From Archivesica marissinica (lineage: Eukaryota; Mollusca; Bivalvia; Venerida; Vesicomyidae), in assembly GCA_014843695.1 (NCBI GenBank), contig CM026387.1, positions 79,928,341 through 79,992,340 of the forward strand: a stretch of 64,000 nt of DNA, written 5' to 3'. A program made the position numbers and the translations under genes. The notes below the pieces were generated by a model, which saw only the letters and a list, made by a program, of their open reading frames with translations, made no database searches and was not told where the DNA came from. Shown one piece after another: positions 47,205 through 59,917 of this stretch (positions within the stretch are counted from its first letter, which is position 1; each line of letters begins with the position of its first letter).

Positions 47205-47665
47205 AGCATGTGGTGAAGATCATAGACTTCAAATCACTTGAACCTAACCGTTTGTAGGTTAGAATCCCACTGGGCGTGTCGGAAATATTTCATGTCGGGA
47301 ATCTATCGAGCTGGCTTGTGGAAGGTCTATGGTTCTAATCTGATGCCCATCTGCGACTGAAAAACTGCTCGGAGGGTCACCCGGGGTCTTCCTCCACTAA
47401 CAATAGCTGGAGAGTTGCCATTTGACCCAAGCTGGCGGCTGTGACTTTAAACCAAAAAACAGCATGTATCGAGGCTCTATATTTACAAGATGGGTACTCC
47501 GTCGTGGACATTAACCGGTCGACCACTGGCAATCACAGCTTCCATTTGGAGCATAGTGGGTTCGGATGTAAGTGAGGAAGCTATCCAGCTGGTCTGTGAT
47601 TCGTACCCGAGCCTGAAGCAATGCACAGATGTCACCTTGGATCTTCTTCCACCATTCGATAAACA
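47205..47665 (+). mobile_element. SINE-B in the probable EXOC6 3' UTR, plus a second fragment
   Basis: The first copy (47205-47462) has a decayed head, GTAGGTTAGAATCCCACTGG (B box), CTGGCTTGTGGAAGG, CTGCTCGGAGGGTCACCCGG and an A-rich tail. A second, more decayed piece near 47565-47660 has GTGAGGAAGCTATCCAGCTG and TTCTTCCACCATTC. The TGA stop is 10 bases upstream. Confidence 0.8.
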
Positions 47666-47694
47666 ACGCCCTATGGCACTCAGACATCAGAATA

Positions 47695-48060
47695 ATCTGA
47701 AGAAAGTGTTAAAATTACAAATTTTCCCCACCACTTTACATTACTGTATAATTTCAAGGGATTATTAGTTAAAAGCTATGCCGTTTAAATTTTATGTCAA
47801 ATAGCATAGATATTTTGAAACTTTTCAATGTTTCCAAGCCCTTCAATTTCCTATCAAATCATGATATAAACAAAAGTTGTGGACTATATATGTGAATGAT
47901 GATGTGAACCATAGGAATTTCTCATTTCTTAAATTGATAGTAAAACCATACTAACGTCATAAACAACCAAATCTACAGATTATAGAATGTCATTGATGTT
48001 GGAGTGACGTTTCAAATGTTCTTTCAAAAACATCTGTTTATGTGTGTCACTAAACAAGTT
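47695..48060. repeat. Dispersed repeat, relative at 51115-51400
   Basis: Shared pieces are TTACATTA(C/T)TGT..AATTTCAAG, GCCATGCC/GCTATGCC with TTTAAAT, AATGTTTCCAA / TATGTTTCCAA and ATATGTGAATGATG. Long but decayed, with no coding frame. Confidence 0.6.
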
Positions 48061-48106
48061 CTCAATTGGTAACATATTGAGTTGAAATGTTCGTGATTTA
48101 TTGTTG

Positions 48107-48873
48107 AGACAATATGGTATAGACCTGATATATTAACTTGTTAATTGAGTCTGTGTGTCGCCATGAGACAATATGGTATAGACCTGATATATTAACTTGT
48201 TAATTGAGTCTGTGTGTCGCCATGAGACAATATGGTATAGACCTGATATATTAACTTGTTAATTGAGTCTGTGTGTCGCCGTGAGACAATATGGTATAGA
48301 CCTGATATATTAACTTGTTAATTGAGTCTGTGTGTCGCCGTGAGACAATATGGTATAGAACTGATATATTAACTTGTTAATTGAGTCTGTGTGTCGCCGT
48401 GAGACAATATGGTATAGAACTGATATATTAACTTGTTCATTGAGTCTGTGTGTCGCCGTGAGACAATATGGTATAGACCTGATATATTAACTTGTTCATT
48501 GAGTCTGTGTGTCGCCGTGAGACAATATGGTATAGAACTGATATATTAACTTGTTCATTGAGTCTGTGTGTCGCCGTGAGACAATATGGTATAGACCTGA
48601 TATATTAACTTGTTAATTGAGTCTGTGTGTCGCCGTGAGACAATATGGTATAGAACTGATATATTAACTTGTTCATTGAGTCTGTGTGTCGCCGTGAGAC
48701 AATATGGTATAGAACTGATATATTAACTTGTTCATTGAGTCTGTGTGTCGCCATGAGACAATATGGTATAGACCTGATATATTAACTTGTTCATTGAGTC
48801 TGTGTGTCGCCATGAGACAATATGGTATAGAACTGATATATTAACTTGTTCATTGAGTCTGTGTGTCGCCGGG
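48107..48873. repeat. 59-bp tandem array, 13 copies
   Basis: The unit has GAGACAATATGGTATAGA, CCTGATATATTAACTTGTT and AATTGAGTCTGTGTGTCGCC. CATTGAGT/AATTGAGT and CCATG/CCGTG variants form blocks. The GATATATTAACTT word also occurs in the dispersed repeat ending near 51400. Confidence 0.96.
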
Positions 48874-49014
48874 CCATATGAGATTGCTTTGTTTTAGTCA
48901 TGGAGTGTAGATACACATGTAATTATATGCTTCAAAATGAGGGACAATGAACTGGTTCTTAAAAAATTATCGATTTCTGTTCAATAAGTTTTTAGGAACA
49001 ATATTTGGTGTAAT

Positions 49015-49166
49015 GGATGCAGTGTTTGCCTTGTAATAGAGCGTTCGAACCCCGCCGGTATTCTACTTGGACAAGACTCCAAAATCCACCTCGTCTCTCA
49101 CCCTCATGGCAATGGATTCCATTATGAAAGAGGTATCGAGTAATCGACTAATGTTGTAAGAAGGCA
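49015..49166 (+). mobile_element. Decayed SINE-D-like element
   Basis: GCGTTCGAACCCCGCCGG (B box), TCGTCTCTCACCCTCATGGC, AATGGATTCCATTATGAA and GGTATCGAG resemble SINE-D. A C-run (about 49207-49226) follows downstream. Confidence 0.6.
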
Positions 49167-49679
49167 GTCAATGGATTTAACCTTTGATGGCAAAGTACTT
49201 GTGTTTGTACCCCACCCCCCCCCCCCACACACACCCTCCCGAAAATGATGCATCAATAATGTGACCACTTCTTTTGATTTAATCTGAAGACAAATTATTA
49301 ATCCTCGTATGTTATTTGTATGATGTATGTGTATGTGCCACATTCCAAGACATGTGGTTTTGATAGAATAATGTGATATTTATGGCATAAGTATTTTATA
49401 TGTTTCATGTATGCGTGTTTGCAATAGCAATTTATATCTGTACCTTGTTTGACGATATATCAGTGTAGCAAGCTTCAACAGTATTAAATGTATACAATGC
49501 TTTGATACGCTCCACTCCTAATGGCATTGGCCAATGTTAGAAAGCTTTACTCCTATCTGCAGTTGATTGGATCAAATATCTATGGTTGATGGTATGCCAG
49601 GTCAACAGATGTGATTGGGTAAATGTCAACATATTGGTTAGTGTGGATTGTAGTCCGGGCTCATACTAGAGGGTGACAA
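49167..49679. other. Intergenic sequence, nothing recognised
   Basis: Apart from a poly-C/AC-rich run at 49205-49235, no structure could be assigned. Confidence 0.6.
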
Positions 49680-49998
49680 CAGGGATCATTCTAGAGGGCG
49701 ATGTGGGCGAAATTGTCGCCCTAGGGACCCTGACTTCTCCCCCCCCCCTCCTTGAGGACCCCACCTCTCCCTTAAAGTAAAAATAATATTTATTTTTTTT
49801 ATAATTTTCATGCCAAATATTGTCCAGTAAGCTACACTGGCCATTGTAAAGCACACGTGCTATTCAAATGTTGTACTTAATGGTCATAATGTGTATTTTA
49901 ATCCTATTTTGTTGGAAATATATTAAATAATAGCATTTAAGGAGGTAATCGTGTGCTTTCTCACTTCTCCATACAATGCTGACCTAGAGTGAGACCTG
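49680..49998. mobile_element. Non-autonomous hAT-like MITE, copy 2 (inverted relative to 818-1078)
   Basis: CAGGGATCATTCTAGAGGG on the left and GACCTAGAGTGAGACCTG on the right. Inside are GCGAAATTGTCGCCCTAGGG and a C-run matching the other copy on the opposite strand. Confidence 0.6.
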
Positions 49999-50089
49999 AT
50001 AGTAGATACATGTACTGGGATTGTAATGCTATACATTGTAGGCCCCCATTACATTGTTGCATTCATTATGTGCCATTTCTCTGCAAAGG

Positions 50090-50357
50090 ATTTGTTTGCT
50101 ATATATATATTACAAGTACGTTATATTGTATAATGTAAATGCTACGTAATGTATTTTGTTTGCTATATATATATTACAAGTACGTTATATTGTATAATGT
50201 AAATGCTATGTAATGTATTTTGTTTGCTATATATATATTACAAGTACGTTATATTGTATAATGTAAATGCTATGTAATGTATTTTGTTTGCTATATATTT
50301 ATTACAAGTACGTTATATTGTATAATGTAAATGCTATATAATGTAAATGCTATGTAG
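50090..50357. repeat. 62-bp AT-rich tandem array, about 4 copies
   Basis: TTTGTTTGCTATATATATAT, TACAAGTACGTTATATTG and TATAATGTAAATGCTATG repeat with a one-letter G/A difference. Confidence 0.95.
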
Positions 50358-50375
50358 TGTAAACATGCTTCCAGT

Positions 50376-50608
50376 ATTAACATTTGGCTCTCCGATTAGC
50401 GCAGTGCTTAGCACTCCCTTCTCACCAATGCAGCCCGGATTCGATCCACTGACCGGGAAGTGTGTGAGATGGTACGGTTGTCGCCAGATGGGACAGGTGG
50501 GTTTTCCTCCCACACAAATGACCACATGTACGCTTTCATCCGCACCAACGAGAGTGATTAAGATAAGTTGTTTAAACTTGTTTCACAATCATTGAAAATT
50601 AAATAAAG
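50376..50608 (+). mobile_element. SINE-C, full length
   Basis: The tRNA-like head GCTCTCCGATTAGCGCAG and TGCTTAGCACTCCC (A box region) is followed by CCGGATTCGATCC (B box), GGTGGGTTTTCCTCCCAC, ACGCTTTCATCCGCACC, AACGAGAGTGATTAAG and the tail AATTAAATAAAG. This is the reference copy for the family; the array at 1-689 derives from its 3' region. Confidence 0.92.
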
Positions 50609-51114
50609 TTTATTCTAATGTTCATTATATATATATATATAAATAATCATATAGTAATTAATAAGGAAGGCTGTATAAATGAATTTCTAGATTACCATTT
50701 CGGGGGAATCGATTGTTTTTCATCTTAATATTTGCACAGGAACATGCATAAGAATAAATCATCCGCAGTTTATTACGCCACAACACCCGGGCTTGCACAT
50801 TATTTTCAAGATTTTTTGTTACCTTTTTGCTGGATATAGATCTACAGTAGTAGATGAAAAACTGAACTTATGTCTTTGTTAGTGTATAAATGAACCATAA
50901 AAGGTGCCAGATTGCACCATTTGATGTCTAGGTTTAAAAATATTTGGGAGGAAGAAGGCCCCCAGACCTAGCGTGCTTAGTTAAAATGGGCTTGCACATA
51001 ATTTTCTGCTGGCTATGCTGCTGATCCGCATGGGTAGCCACTTTATATTTGGCAGCCGCTATACGAAAATTGGCACTCGGGGGCATTTATTTTAGAAAAT
51101 TAGGAAGAAAGTTT
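50609..51114. other. Intergenic sequence, short (TA)n run only
   Basis: A (TA)n run lies at 50623-50640. No gene recognised. Confidence 0.6.
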
Positions 51115-52596
51115 TTTAATTAGACTAAATTTACACATTTTCCCAACTTTTACATTATTGTTTAATTTCAAGCTATTTAAAGCCATGCCATTTAAATTTC
51201 GAAATTAATTTTTTTGATAAAAGTGTTAATACTGTTGCCATAGGAACTATGTTTCCAAACCCATCACTTTGTTGGAAAACGATAATGGCATGATATTTGG
51301 TGAAATCGTGATATTGTCGACTATAAATGTGAATGATGTGCAAAAAATACTTGTATGTGACCCGATATATTAACTTCATATTTGTTAATTATGTGCGGGT
51401 GCCACTTTTCGTCGGCCATATTAACAATTGTAGCAATTTATATAGAATGGGAGTAATTATAGGTAAGCTTGTATTACCATGTTGTTGCACTGTTGCTCTA
51501 TGCAGTGTACCACAATGCACCGTCCTAGGATATTAAAACATTGTGATATATTAATAAATAAAGCTGTATGATTATTCACCTATGCAAGATACTATATCCA
51601 AGACCAGTCTCGCGAGGTACTGGATAACAATTCTGTTTTAGAAGAATTGGAACGGCTGCCTCATCATTGCATGAAGAGTCGACTAATCGGCAATCTCGAC
51701 TAATACGGGCATGGGTCAATTACGTGCCTGGGTCAATTACGTGTTTCAGTAATGCATGATTACTACCTGATTATTAGGACAATTAATTTCCCATTCTGTC
51801 GTGTTTGCCTCCAAATCCATATTGTGTTTTCGTTTCTTTCTCTGGACCGTTTGGGAGTGCTTTGTAAGAAACTTGTTTCCTGATATAGCTAGCTATCAAT
51901 TTTGTACAACTACTGTTTGAGAGCGACACGTGTATGTATTGCTTTTTTTGTTATTTATTACAGTGCAATATGTTTGTATAATATTAAGTGGTCATTTTGC
52001 CACATCGTTCAACATTTCTGTCTTTCCCTGTAGCTGAATGTATGAATGGGAGACATTTGTAATTTTCTATTACCTCCCTTGGCAGATAAAGTTTGATTTA
52101 TTCCAAAATGTGAATAGGTCCTTTTAGTTATAATCCTTTGTTTTTACTGTTGTGCCCTAACCAGATGTTGCTGTATGATAAATGTGATTTTATCAAAAAC
52201 ATGTTAAGTGATTATTTTACAAATAAGTACCCGTTGCATATACTTGTATGAGATCTGTTGAGATACAGTAATTTAATAATCATAAGAAGCGATAGTAGGA
52301 TAACATTGCTAGCATGTTGTGCAAAGGAAACAACGATAAAAACAGAGGAAAACACTTAATAGGACCTATCTACTTTTAGGTAGTATTCAGGGGCAGTAAC
52401 TGACCGATGTCTCTCATTGGACAGCTTAATCGCCATAGCAATATACTGTCCAAAAGTACGATAAAAAGCGTTGGAATTAACTCAGAATTTCAAGACTATG
52501 AAGTGAAGTTAAAGCGACATTAAAGCACAAAAAGCATAAAAAATCCATGTTTTTCGACATCTCCACACTCATAAAAGTGAAAGTAGGAATTCCCGA
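51115..52596. other. Dispersed repeat then unassigned intergenic sequence
   Basis: 51115-51400 resembles 47695-48060. 51400-52596 shows no array, inverted ends or convincing coding frame. Confidence 0.55.
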
Positions 52597-52815
52597 AACG
52601 GTACTATATAGTGGAGGAAATCGTGTGATACTGCCGATTAGATGTCGGTTAGCACTATCTGGAAAGGACATTAGTTCAATCCTACTATATAGTGGAGGAA
52701 ATCGTGTGATACTGGCGATTAGATGTCGGTTAGCACGATCTGGAAAGGACATTAGTTCAATCCTACTATATAGTGGAGGAAATCGTGTGATACTGCCCAT
52801 TAGATGTCGGTTAAA
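52597..52815. repeat. 81-bp tandem repeat, 2.7 copies
   Basis: CTATATAGTGGAGGAAATCG, TGTGATACTGCCGATTAGAT and CTGGAAAGGACATTAGTTC repeat. 81 is a multiple of 3, which makes small false frames on both strands. Confidence 0.93.
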
Positions 52816-52978
52816 TCAGTTTACTACTAAAATGATTGTTGCTGCAATGGGTATGAAATCTCTGATCAGCACATCTTTATTCCTGATGTATGTAATGTGT
52901 CACACATTAGAACTTGTTTACATACAGTTGGTAATAGTTGGGGGGGAGGGGATTTGAGGGAAATATAAAATATTGGTA

Positions 52979-53794
52979 CAGTGAAACCCCTCTAAACCGA
53001 ACGGCTTCCGGACCGGAAGAGAAGTTCGGTTTAGAGGGGTTTTCGGATGGGGGGGGGCAGGTCAACTCTACGACGCTTAGAAGGAGGCTGAGACATGCTT
53101 AGATTTTTACAGTTACTAAAGAACTAATAACTTACAAATGTGGAATAAAATATATATATATAAGCTCAAATTTGTTTGTACCTAATGACTTGTCGGTGGT
53201 TCCGTATTTGATCAATAATTATGAAATATAATTATCAATGTTAAGCCTTAAATAATGATAGTCTGCCTTTTGTGAAATCCCATTCACATCTAATTAGATC
53301 GTATTAAAACTAATTACTCAAACATGAAAAGAGATTAACAAACCTGCAATTGCAAAGGACATAATTAAATAGTGTCCAGTCGTAATCCATTTGAAAACAA
53401 CGTAATTAAAACAAATTTTCAGCATCATTGGTTTTTATCACGCCTTTATGTTCTCACAACACCACGTCGGATGTAAACAATACGGATAAAACACCAATAT
53501 GCCGACTGATTAATTGACTTGTGAAAACACGGAAGGTGTTATGTTTCAGGTGAGACAAAGGTTGTTTCGGATCCGGATTTTACGCCGCTGGCTGTTCGGT
53601 TTTCAGGGGTAATTTGCAATAGAAATGTGCACAAATGGTCCCGAAAACTTGTCCGGTATTCGGAAAAGAGAGGTTCCGGTTTAGAGAGGTTTTTTTACAA
53701 TGAACAAAGAAGGGAAAATATCGGGACCGCGAAAATTGTCCGGTTTGGAGGGAATTCCGATTTAGAGGGGTTCCGGTTTTGAGGGGTTTCACTG
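52979..53794. mobile_element. pogo/Tigger-like non-autonomous transposon (816 bp)
   Basis: The ends CAGTGAAACCCCTCTAAACC and GGTTTTGAGGGGTTTCACTG are inverted, flanked by TA on both sides (52977-52978 and 53795-53796). Extra copies of the GGTTTAGAG(A/G)GG motif sit near the right end. There is no transposase. Confidence 0.85.
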
Positions 53795-53898
53795 TAATAG
53801 GAAATTATTTTTTATTAATTTAATGTCGCTTTAACATTATGTTCACATATTTACTTTGAAGCACATGTATAACTACAGTGGGAACAGCTTTATGTATA

Positions 53899-54012
53899 GG
53901 ATATAAGCCGAAAAACGATCCAATATGTAAAATATTGGACTGTGTGAGGCGCGTAGCACCGAAGACAGTACCAATATTTTACATATTGGATCCGTTTAAG
54001 GCTTATATCTTA
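53899..54012. repeat. Palindrome (about 40-bp arms)
   Basis: GATATAAGCC, GATCCAATATGTAAAATATT on the left mirror AATATTTTACATATTGGATC, GGCTTATATC on the right, with a GTGAGGCGCGTAGCACC centre. Confidence 0.88.
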
Positions 54013-54884
54013 CTTAAAACACACACTTATACAACAAGATCCTACTAATTAAATGTTAATTTCGTACATTTACGCATAGGATTTAATATAATACTCTAGC
54101 CTTTTGACCCAGTCCAATATTAATAATAATGGACTGCAAGTACAAAGGTATGACGTCACGACGGTGTTTTAAGATAAATTACGTAACAATGAGAGGAAGG
54201 CAACAATAATGCATACATTAACAGGCTTTCCACTGTCAGGCTTCTGTCTGAATACAAGCTGTCAATTGTTGATGGTTCTACCAGGGGGGGGGTCTTCCTC
54301 CATAGTGGGTTTGTTCTGGATTAGAGGCGTGCCAGCCACTAAGTATTGAGACTGGCTTTATGTGTTTGAGGATTACACCCACTCCCAAGCATTAGTTTAG
54401 ACATAGTCCTTGGGTAGAACCATCCATCTTCCACAAGCCAGCTGGATATCTGGCCCCATTACTCGATCAAAATCTGATGAGGGTGGAATGATAAAATGGT
54501 AAAAGCTACTTTTATGACTGTGTGAATGTTATACGTTTTATTCAGATTTGAATGGAATTGGCTGAAAGTACAGCATCTTTCATGTAATAGGCACATAAAC
54601 TGCTATTAAAACACCTTTAAAGGATTGAAAACTGGCTCTGTTATTATATTTGTTATCGAATAATAATGTAGGGATAGTACATTACAAGGTCCGACAGTAT
54701 TTCGAAGCGTTGCAGTCTAACCCTTTCTCAAGATAGGCTTGTGTGATCGTCATTTGTCCGTCATTTTGCTTGCTTCAAACAACACATCCAGAACTTCTTG
54801 TCCAATCATAGTGAAACTTTGTAGCAACGATCATTCTAAGCTCCTCTTTCATTAATGTTCAAACCTTCGAAAGTACTGGAGAGG
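54013..54884. other. Intergenic sequence with decayed SINE-B fragments
   Basis: TTGATGGTTCTACCAGG and GGTCTTCCTCCATAG (54262-54307, plus) and, in reverse, GGGTAGAACCATCC, CTTCCACAAGCCAGCTGG (54413-54460) are SINE-B pieces in opposite orientation. The rest shows no gene. Confidence 0.6.
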
Positions 54885-57800
54885 ATGTGTGCGAGGGAGA
54901 GAGAGAGGGGTGTAAGTGATAGAGGAGTATGTGTATGAGGCAGGGGGGTATATGTATGCAGGAGAGAGGGGTATGTGTATGAGGCAGAGAGGGGTATATG
55001 TATGTGGGAGAGAGGGGTATGTGTATGAGGCAGAGAGGGGTATATGTATGTGGGAGAGAGGGGTATGTGTATGAGGCAGAGAGGGGTATATGTATGTGGG
55101 AGAGAGGGGTATGTGTATGCGGGAGCGAGGGGTATGTGTATGTGGGAGAGAGGGGTATATGTATGTGGGAGAGAGGGGTATGTGTATGAGGCAGAGAGGT
55201 GTAAATGTATGCGGCAGAGAGGGGTATGTGAATGCGGGAGAGAGGGGTATGTGTATGCGGGAGAGAGGGGTATGTGTATGAGGTAGAGAGGGGTATGTGT
55301 ATGCGGGAGAGGTGTATGTGGGAGAAAGGGGTATGTGTATGAGGTAGAGAGGGGTATGTGTATGAGGTAGAGAGGGGTATGTGTATGAGGTAGAGAGGTG
55401 TATGAGGTAGAGAGGTGTATGTGTATGCAGGAGAGAGGGGTATGCGGGAGAGAGGGGTATGAGGTAGAGAGGGGTGTGTATGCTGGAGAGAGGGGTATGT
55501 GTATGAGGTAGAGAGGGGTATGTGTATGCGGGAGAGAGGGGTATGTGTATGAGGTAGAGAGGGGTATGTGTATGCGGACAGAGGGGTATGTGTATGAGGC
55601 AGAGAGGTGTATGTGTATGAGGCAGAGAGGTTATGTGGGAGAGAGGGGTATATGTATGAGGCAGAGAGGTGTATGTGTATGCAGGAGAGGTGTATGCGGG
55701 AGAAGGGGTATGTGTATGAGGTAGAGAGGGTATGTGTATGCAGGAGAGAGGGTATGTGTATGCAGGAGAGAGGTGTATGTGTATGCAGGAGAGAGGTGTA
55801 TGTGGGAGAAAGGGGTATGTGTATTGTGTATGGGTAGAGAGGGGTATGTGTATGCAGGAGAGAGGTGTATGTGTATGCAGGAGAGAGGTGTATGCGGGAG
55901 AAAGGGGTATGTGTATGAGGTAGAGAGGGGTATGTGTATGCAGGAGAGAGGGTATGTGTATGAGGTAGAGAGGGGTATGTGTATGCGGGAGAGAGGGTAT
56001 GTGTATGAGGTAGAGAGGGTATGTGTATGCAGGAGAGAGGGGTATGTGTATGAGGTAGAGAGGGGTATGTGTATGCAGGAGAGAGGTGTAGTGTATGCAG
56101 GAGAGAGGGTATGCGGGAGAAATGGGTATGTGTATGAGGTAGAGAGGGGTATGTGTATGCAGGAGAGAGGGTATGTGTATGAGGAGAGAGGGTATGCGGG
56201 AGAGAGGGGTATGTGTATGAGGTAGAGAGGGGTATGTGTATGCAGGAGAGAGGGTATGTGTATGAGGTAGAGAGGGGTATGTGTATGTGGGAGAGGGGTA
56301 TGAGGTAGAGAGGGGTATGTGTATGCAGGAGAGAGGGTATGTGTATGAGGTAGAGAGGGGTATGTGTATGCGGGAGAGAGGGGTATGTGTATAAGGTAGA
56401 GAGGGGTATGTGTATGCGGAGAGAGGTGTATGTGGGAGAAAGGGGTATGTGTATGAGGTAGAGAGGGGTATGTGTATGAGGTAGAGAGGGGTATGCAGGA
56501 GAGAGTGGGGTATGTGGGAGAGAGGGTATGTGTATGCGGCAGAGAGGGGTATGTGAATGCGGGAGAGAGGGGTATGTGTATGAGGTAGAGAGGGTATGTG
56601 TATGCGGGAGAGAGGGGTATGTGTATGAGGTAGAGAGGGGTATGTGTATGCGGGAGAGGTGTATGTGGGAGAAAGGGGTATGTGTATGAGGTAGAGAGGG
56701 GTATGTGTATGAGGTAGAGAGGGGTATGTGTATGAGGAAGAGAGGTGTATGAGGTAGAGAGGTGTATGTGTATGCAAGAGAGGGGTATGCGGGAGAGAGG
56801 GGTATGAGTTAGAGAGGGGTGTGTATGCTGGAGAGAGGGGTATGTGTATGAGGTAGAGAGGGGTATGTGTATGCGGGAGAGAGGGTATGTGTATGAGGTA
56901 GAGAGGGGTATGTGTATGCGGGAGAGAGGGGTATGTGTATGAGGCAGAGAGGTGTATGTGTATGAGGCAGAGAGGTGTATGTGGGAGAGAGGGGTATATG
57001 TATGAGGCATAGAGGTGTATGTGTATGCAGGAGAGGTGTATGCGGGAGAAAGGGGTATGTGTATGAGGTAGAGAGGGGTATGTGTATGCGGGAGAGAGGG
57101 GTATGTGTATGAGGTAGAGAGGGGTATGTGTATGCAGGAGAGAGGGTATGTGTATGAGGTAGAGAGGGGTATGTGTATGCAGGAGAGAGGTGTATGTGTA
57201 TGCAGGAGAGAGGTGTATGCGGGAGAAAGGGGTATGTGTATGAGGTAGAGAGGGGTATGTGTATGCAGGAGAGAGGGTATGTGTATGAGGTAGAGAGGTG
57301 TATGCGGGAGAGAGGGGTATGTGTATGAGGTAGAGAGGGGTATGTGTATGCAGGAGAGAGGGTATGTGTATGAGGTAGAGAGGGTATGTGTATGTGGGAG
57401 AGAGGGGTATGAGGTAGAGAGGGGTATGTGTATGCAGGAGAGAGGGTATGTGTATGAGGTAGAGAGGGGTATGTGTATGCGGGAGAGAGGGGTATGTGTA
57501 TAAGGTAGAGAGGGGTATGTGTATGCGGGAGAGAGGTGTATGTGGGAGAAAGGGGTATGTGTATGAGGTAGAGAGGGGTATGTGTATGAGGTAGAGAGGG
57601 GTATGTGTATGAGGCAGAGAGGTGTATATGTATGAGGTAGAGAGGTGTATGCAGGAGAGAGGGGTATGCGGGAGAGAGGGTATGTGTATGCGGCAGAGAG
57701 GGGTATGTGAATGCGGGAGAGAGGGGTATGTGTATGAGGTAGAGAGGGGTATGTGTATGCGGGAGAGGTGTATGTGGGAGAAAGGGGTATGTGTATGAGG

Positions 57801-59280
57801 TAGAGAGGGGTATGTGTATGAGGTAGAGAGGGGTATGTGTATGAGGAAGAGAGGTGTATGAGGTAGAGAGGTGTATGTGTATGCAGGAGAGAGGGGTATG
57901 CGGGAGAGAGGGGTATGAGGTAGAGAGGGGTGTGTATGCTGGAGAGAGGGGTATGTGTATGAGGTAGAGAGGGGTATGTGTATGCGGGAGAGAGGGGTAT
58001 GTGTATGAGGTAGAGAGGGGTATGTGTATGCGGGAGAGAGGGGTATGTGTATGAGGCAGAGAGGTGTATGTGTATGAGGCAGAGAGGTGTATGTGGGAGA
58101 GAGGGGTATATGTATGAGGCATAGAGGTGTATGTGTATGCAGGAGAGGTGTATGCGGAGAAAGGGGGTATGTGTATGCGGGAGAGAGGGGTATGTGTATG
58201 AGGTAGAGAGGGGTATGTGTATGCGGGAGAGAGGGGTATGTGTATGAGGTAGAGAGGGGTATGTGTATGCAGGAGAGAGGGTATGTGTATGAGGTAGAGA
58301 GGGGTATGTGTATGCAGGAGAGAGGTGTATGTGTATGCAGGAGAGAGGTGTATGCGGGAGAAAGGGGTATGTGTATGAGGTAGAGAGGGGTATGTGTATG
58401 CAGGAGAGAGGGTATGTGTATGAGGTAGAGAGGTGTATGCGGGAGAGAGGGGTATGTGTATGAGGTAGAGAGGGGTATGTGTATGCAGGAGAGAGGGTAT
58501 GTGTATGAGGTAGAGAGGGGTATGTGTATGTGGGAGAGAGGGGTATGTGTATGAGGTAGAGAGGGGTATGTGTATGCGGGAGAGAGGTGTATGTGGGAGA
58601 AAGGGGTATGTGTATGAGGTAGAGAGGGGTATGTGTATGAGGTAGAGAGGGGTATGTGTATGAGGCAGAGAGGTGTATATGTATGAGGTAGAGAGGTGTA
58701 TGCAGGAGAGAGGGGTATGCGGGAGAGAGGGGTATGTGTATGAGGTAGAGAGGGGTGTGTATGTGGGAGAGAGGGGTATGTGTATGAGGTAGAGAGGGGT
58801 ATGGGTATTAGGCAGAGAGGTGTATGAGGTAGAGAGGGGTATGTGTATGCAGGAGAGAGGGTATGTGTATGAGGTAGAGAGGAGGAAGATGGGTATGTGT
58901 ATGCAGGAGAGAGGTATGTGTATGAGGTAGAGAGGTGTATGCAGGAGAGAGGGTATGTGTATGAGGTAGAGAGGAGGAAGATGGGTATGTGTATGCAGGA
59001 GAGAGGGTATGTGTATGAGGTAGAGAGGATGAAGATGGGTATGTGTATGAGGCAGAAAGGGGTATATGTATGCGGGAGAGAGGGGTATGTGTATGATGGA
59101 AATAGAGGGAAATAGTGGTTATGTGTATGAGGGAGAGAGGCATTATGTGTACAAGGGAAAGAGAGGTATGTGTATAAGGAAGTGAGGGGTATGTGTATGA
59201 GGAAGTGAGGGGTATGTGTACGAGGAAGTGAGGGGTATGTGTACGAGGAAGTGAGGGGAATGTGTACGAGGAAGTGAGGG
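54885..59280. repeat. About 23-bp satellite, 4.4 kb, with longer higher-order repeats
   Basis: The unit is GGGTATGTGTATG then AGGTAGAGA or CGGGAGAGA, normally alternating as a 46-base pair. Marker blocks (GTGTGTATGCTGGAGAG; GGCATAGAGGTGTATG) recur at about 1.1-kb spacing, for example 56775 and 57895, showing recent large block duplication. On the minus strand it lacks stops in all frames, producing a 1499-codon frame of TYP, HTHTPL and LSPAYT words. This is a repeat by-product, not a protein. Confidence 0.97.
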
Positions 59281-59344
59281 GTGTGTGTGCAACAAGATGT
59301 AAAACATACATATATGTGAGGGGGGAATAGGGGTATTGGGGAGT

Positions 59345-59730
59345 GACACAAGTGATGTGGGATTTGTGGTTATATAGAGGGCGAGTCAGATAGCTGGTCT
59401 GTAGATGAGAGAGGGCTGTATACAGTGAGGCAAGTGATGTGGGATTTGTGGTTATATAGAGGGCGAGTCAGATAGCTGGTCTGTAGACGAGAGAGGGCTG
59501 TATACAGAGAGGCAAGTGATGTGGGATTTGTGGTTATATAGAGGGCGAGTCAGATAGCTGGTCTGTAGACGAGAGAGGGCTGTATACAGTGAGGCAAGTG
59601 ACGTGGGATTTGTGGTTAGGTATATAGAGGGCGAGTCAGATAGCTGGTCTGTAGACGAGAGAGGGCTGTATACAGTGAGGCAAGTGACGTGGGATTTGTG
59701 GTTATATAGAGTGCGAGTCAGTTACTGAGG
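59345..59730. repeat. 82-bp tandem array, about 4.5 copies
   Basis: CAAGTGATGTGGGATTTGTG, GTTATATAGAGGGCGAGTCA, GATAGCTGGTCTGTAGACGA and GAGAGGGCTGTATACAG repeat from 59347, 59429 and 59511 onward. Confidence 0.95.
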
Positions 59731-59917
59731 ATTGTTGTAGCTGGTGTAGCTAGCTGTAGACGTGAGAGGGCTTGAGGCTCATAGAGTGCTACAAAATAGC
59801 GTAAGAGCCTGGACAGGCACTCGGCTACATGGAAATCAATGATAGGAATTTAGTTTATTTAAGCGTGTTTTTTTTCTTCAGTTGGAATAGTAATACTATA
59901 ATTCATATGCAAATTTA

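Noticed and set aside
54852..59351. 1499-codon open frame on the minus strand, rich in TYP/HTHTPL words
   Set aside because: It is the reading of a 23-base satellite that lacks stop codons in every minus frame. It shifts register with each indel and has no non-repetitive domain.
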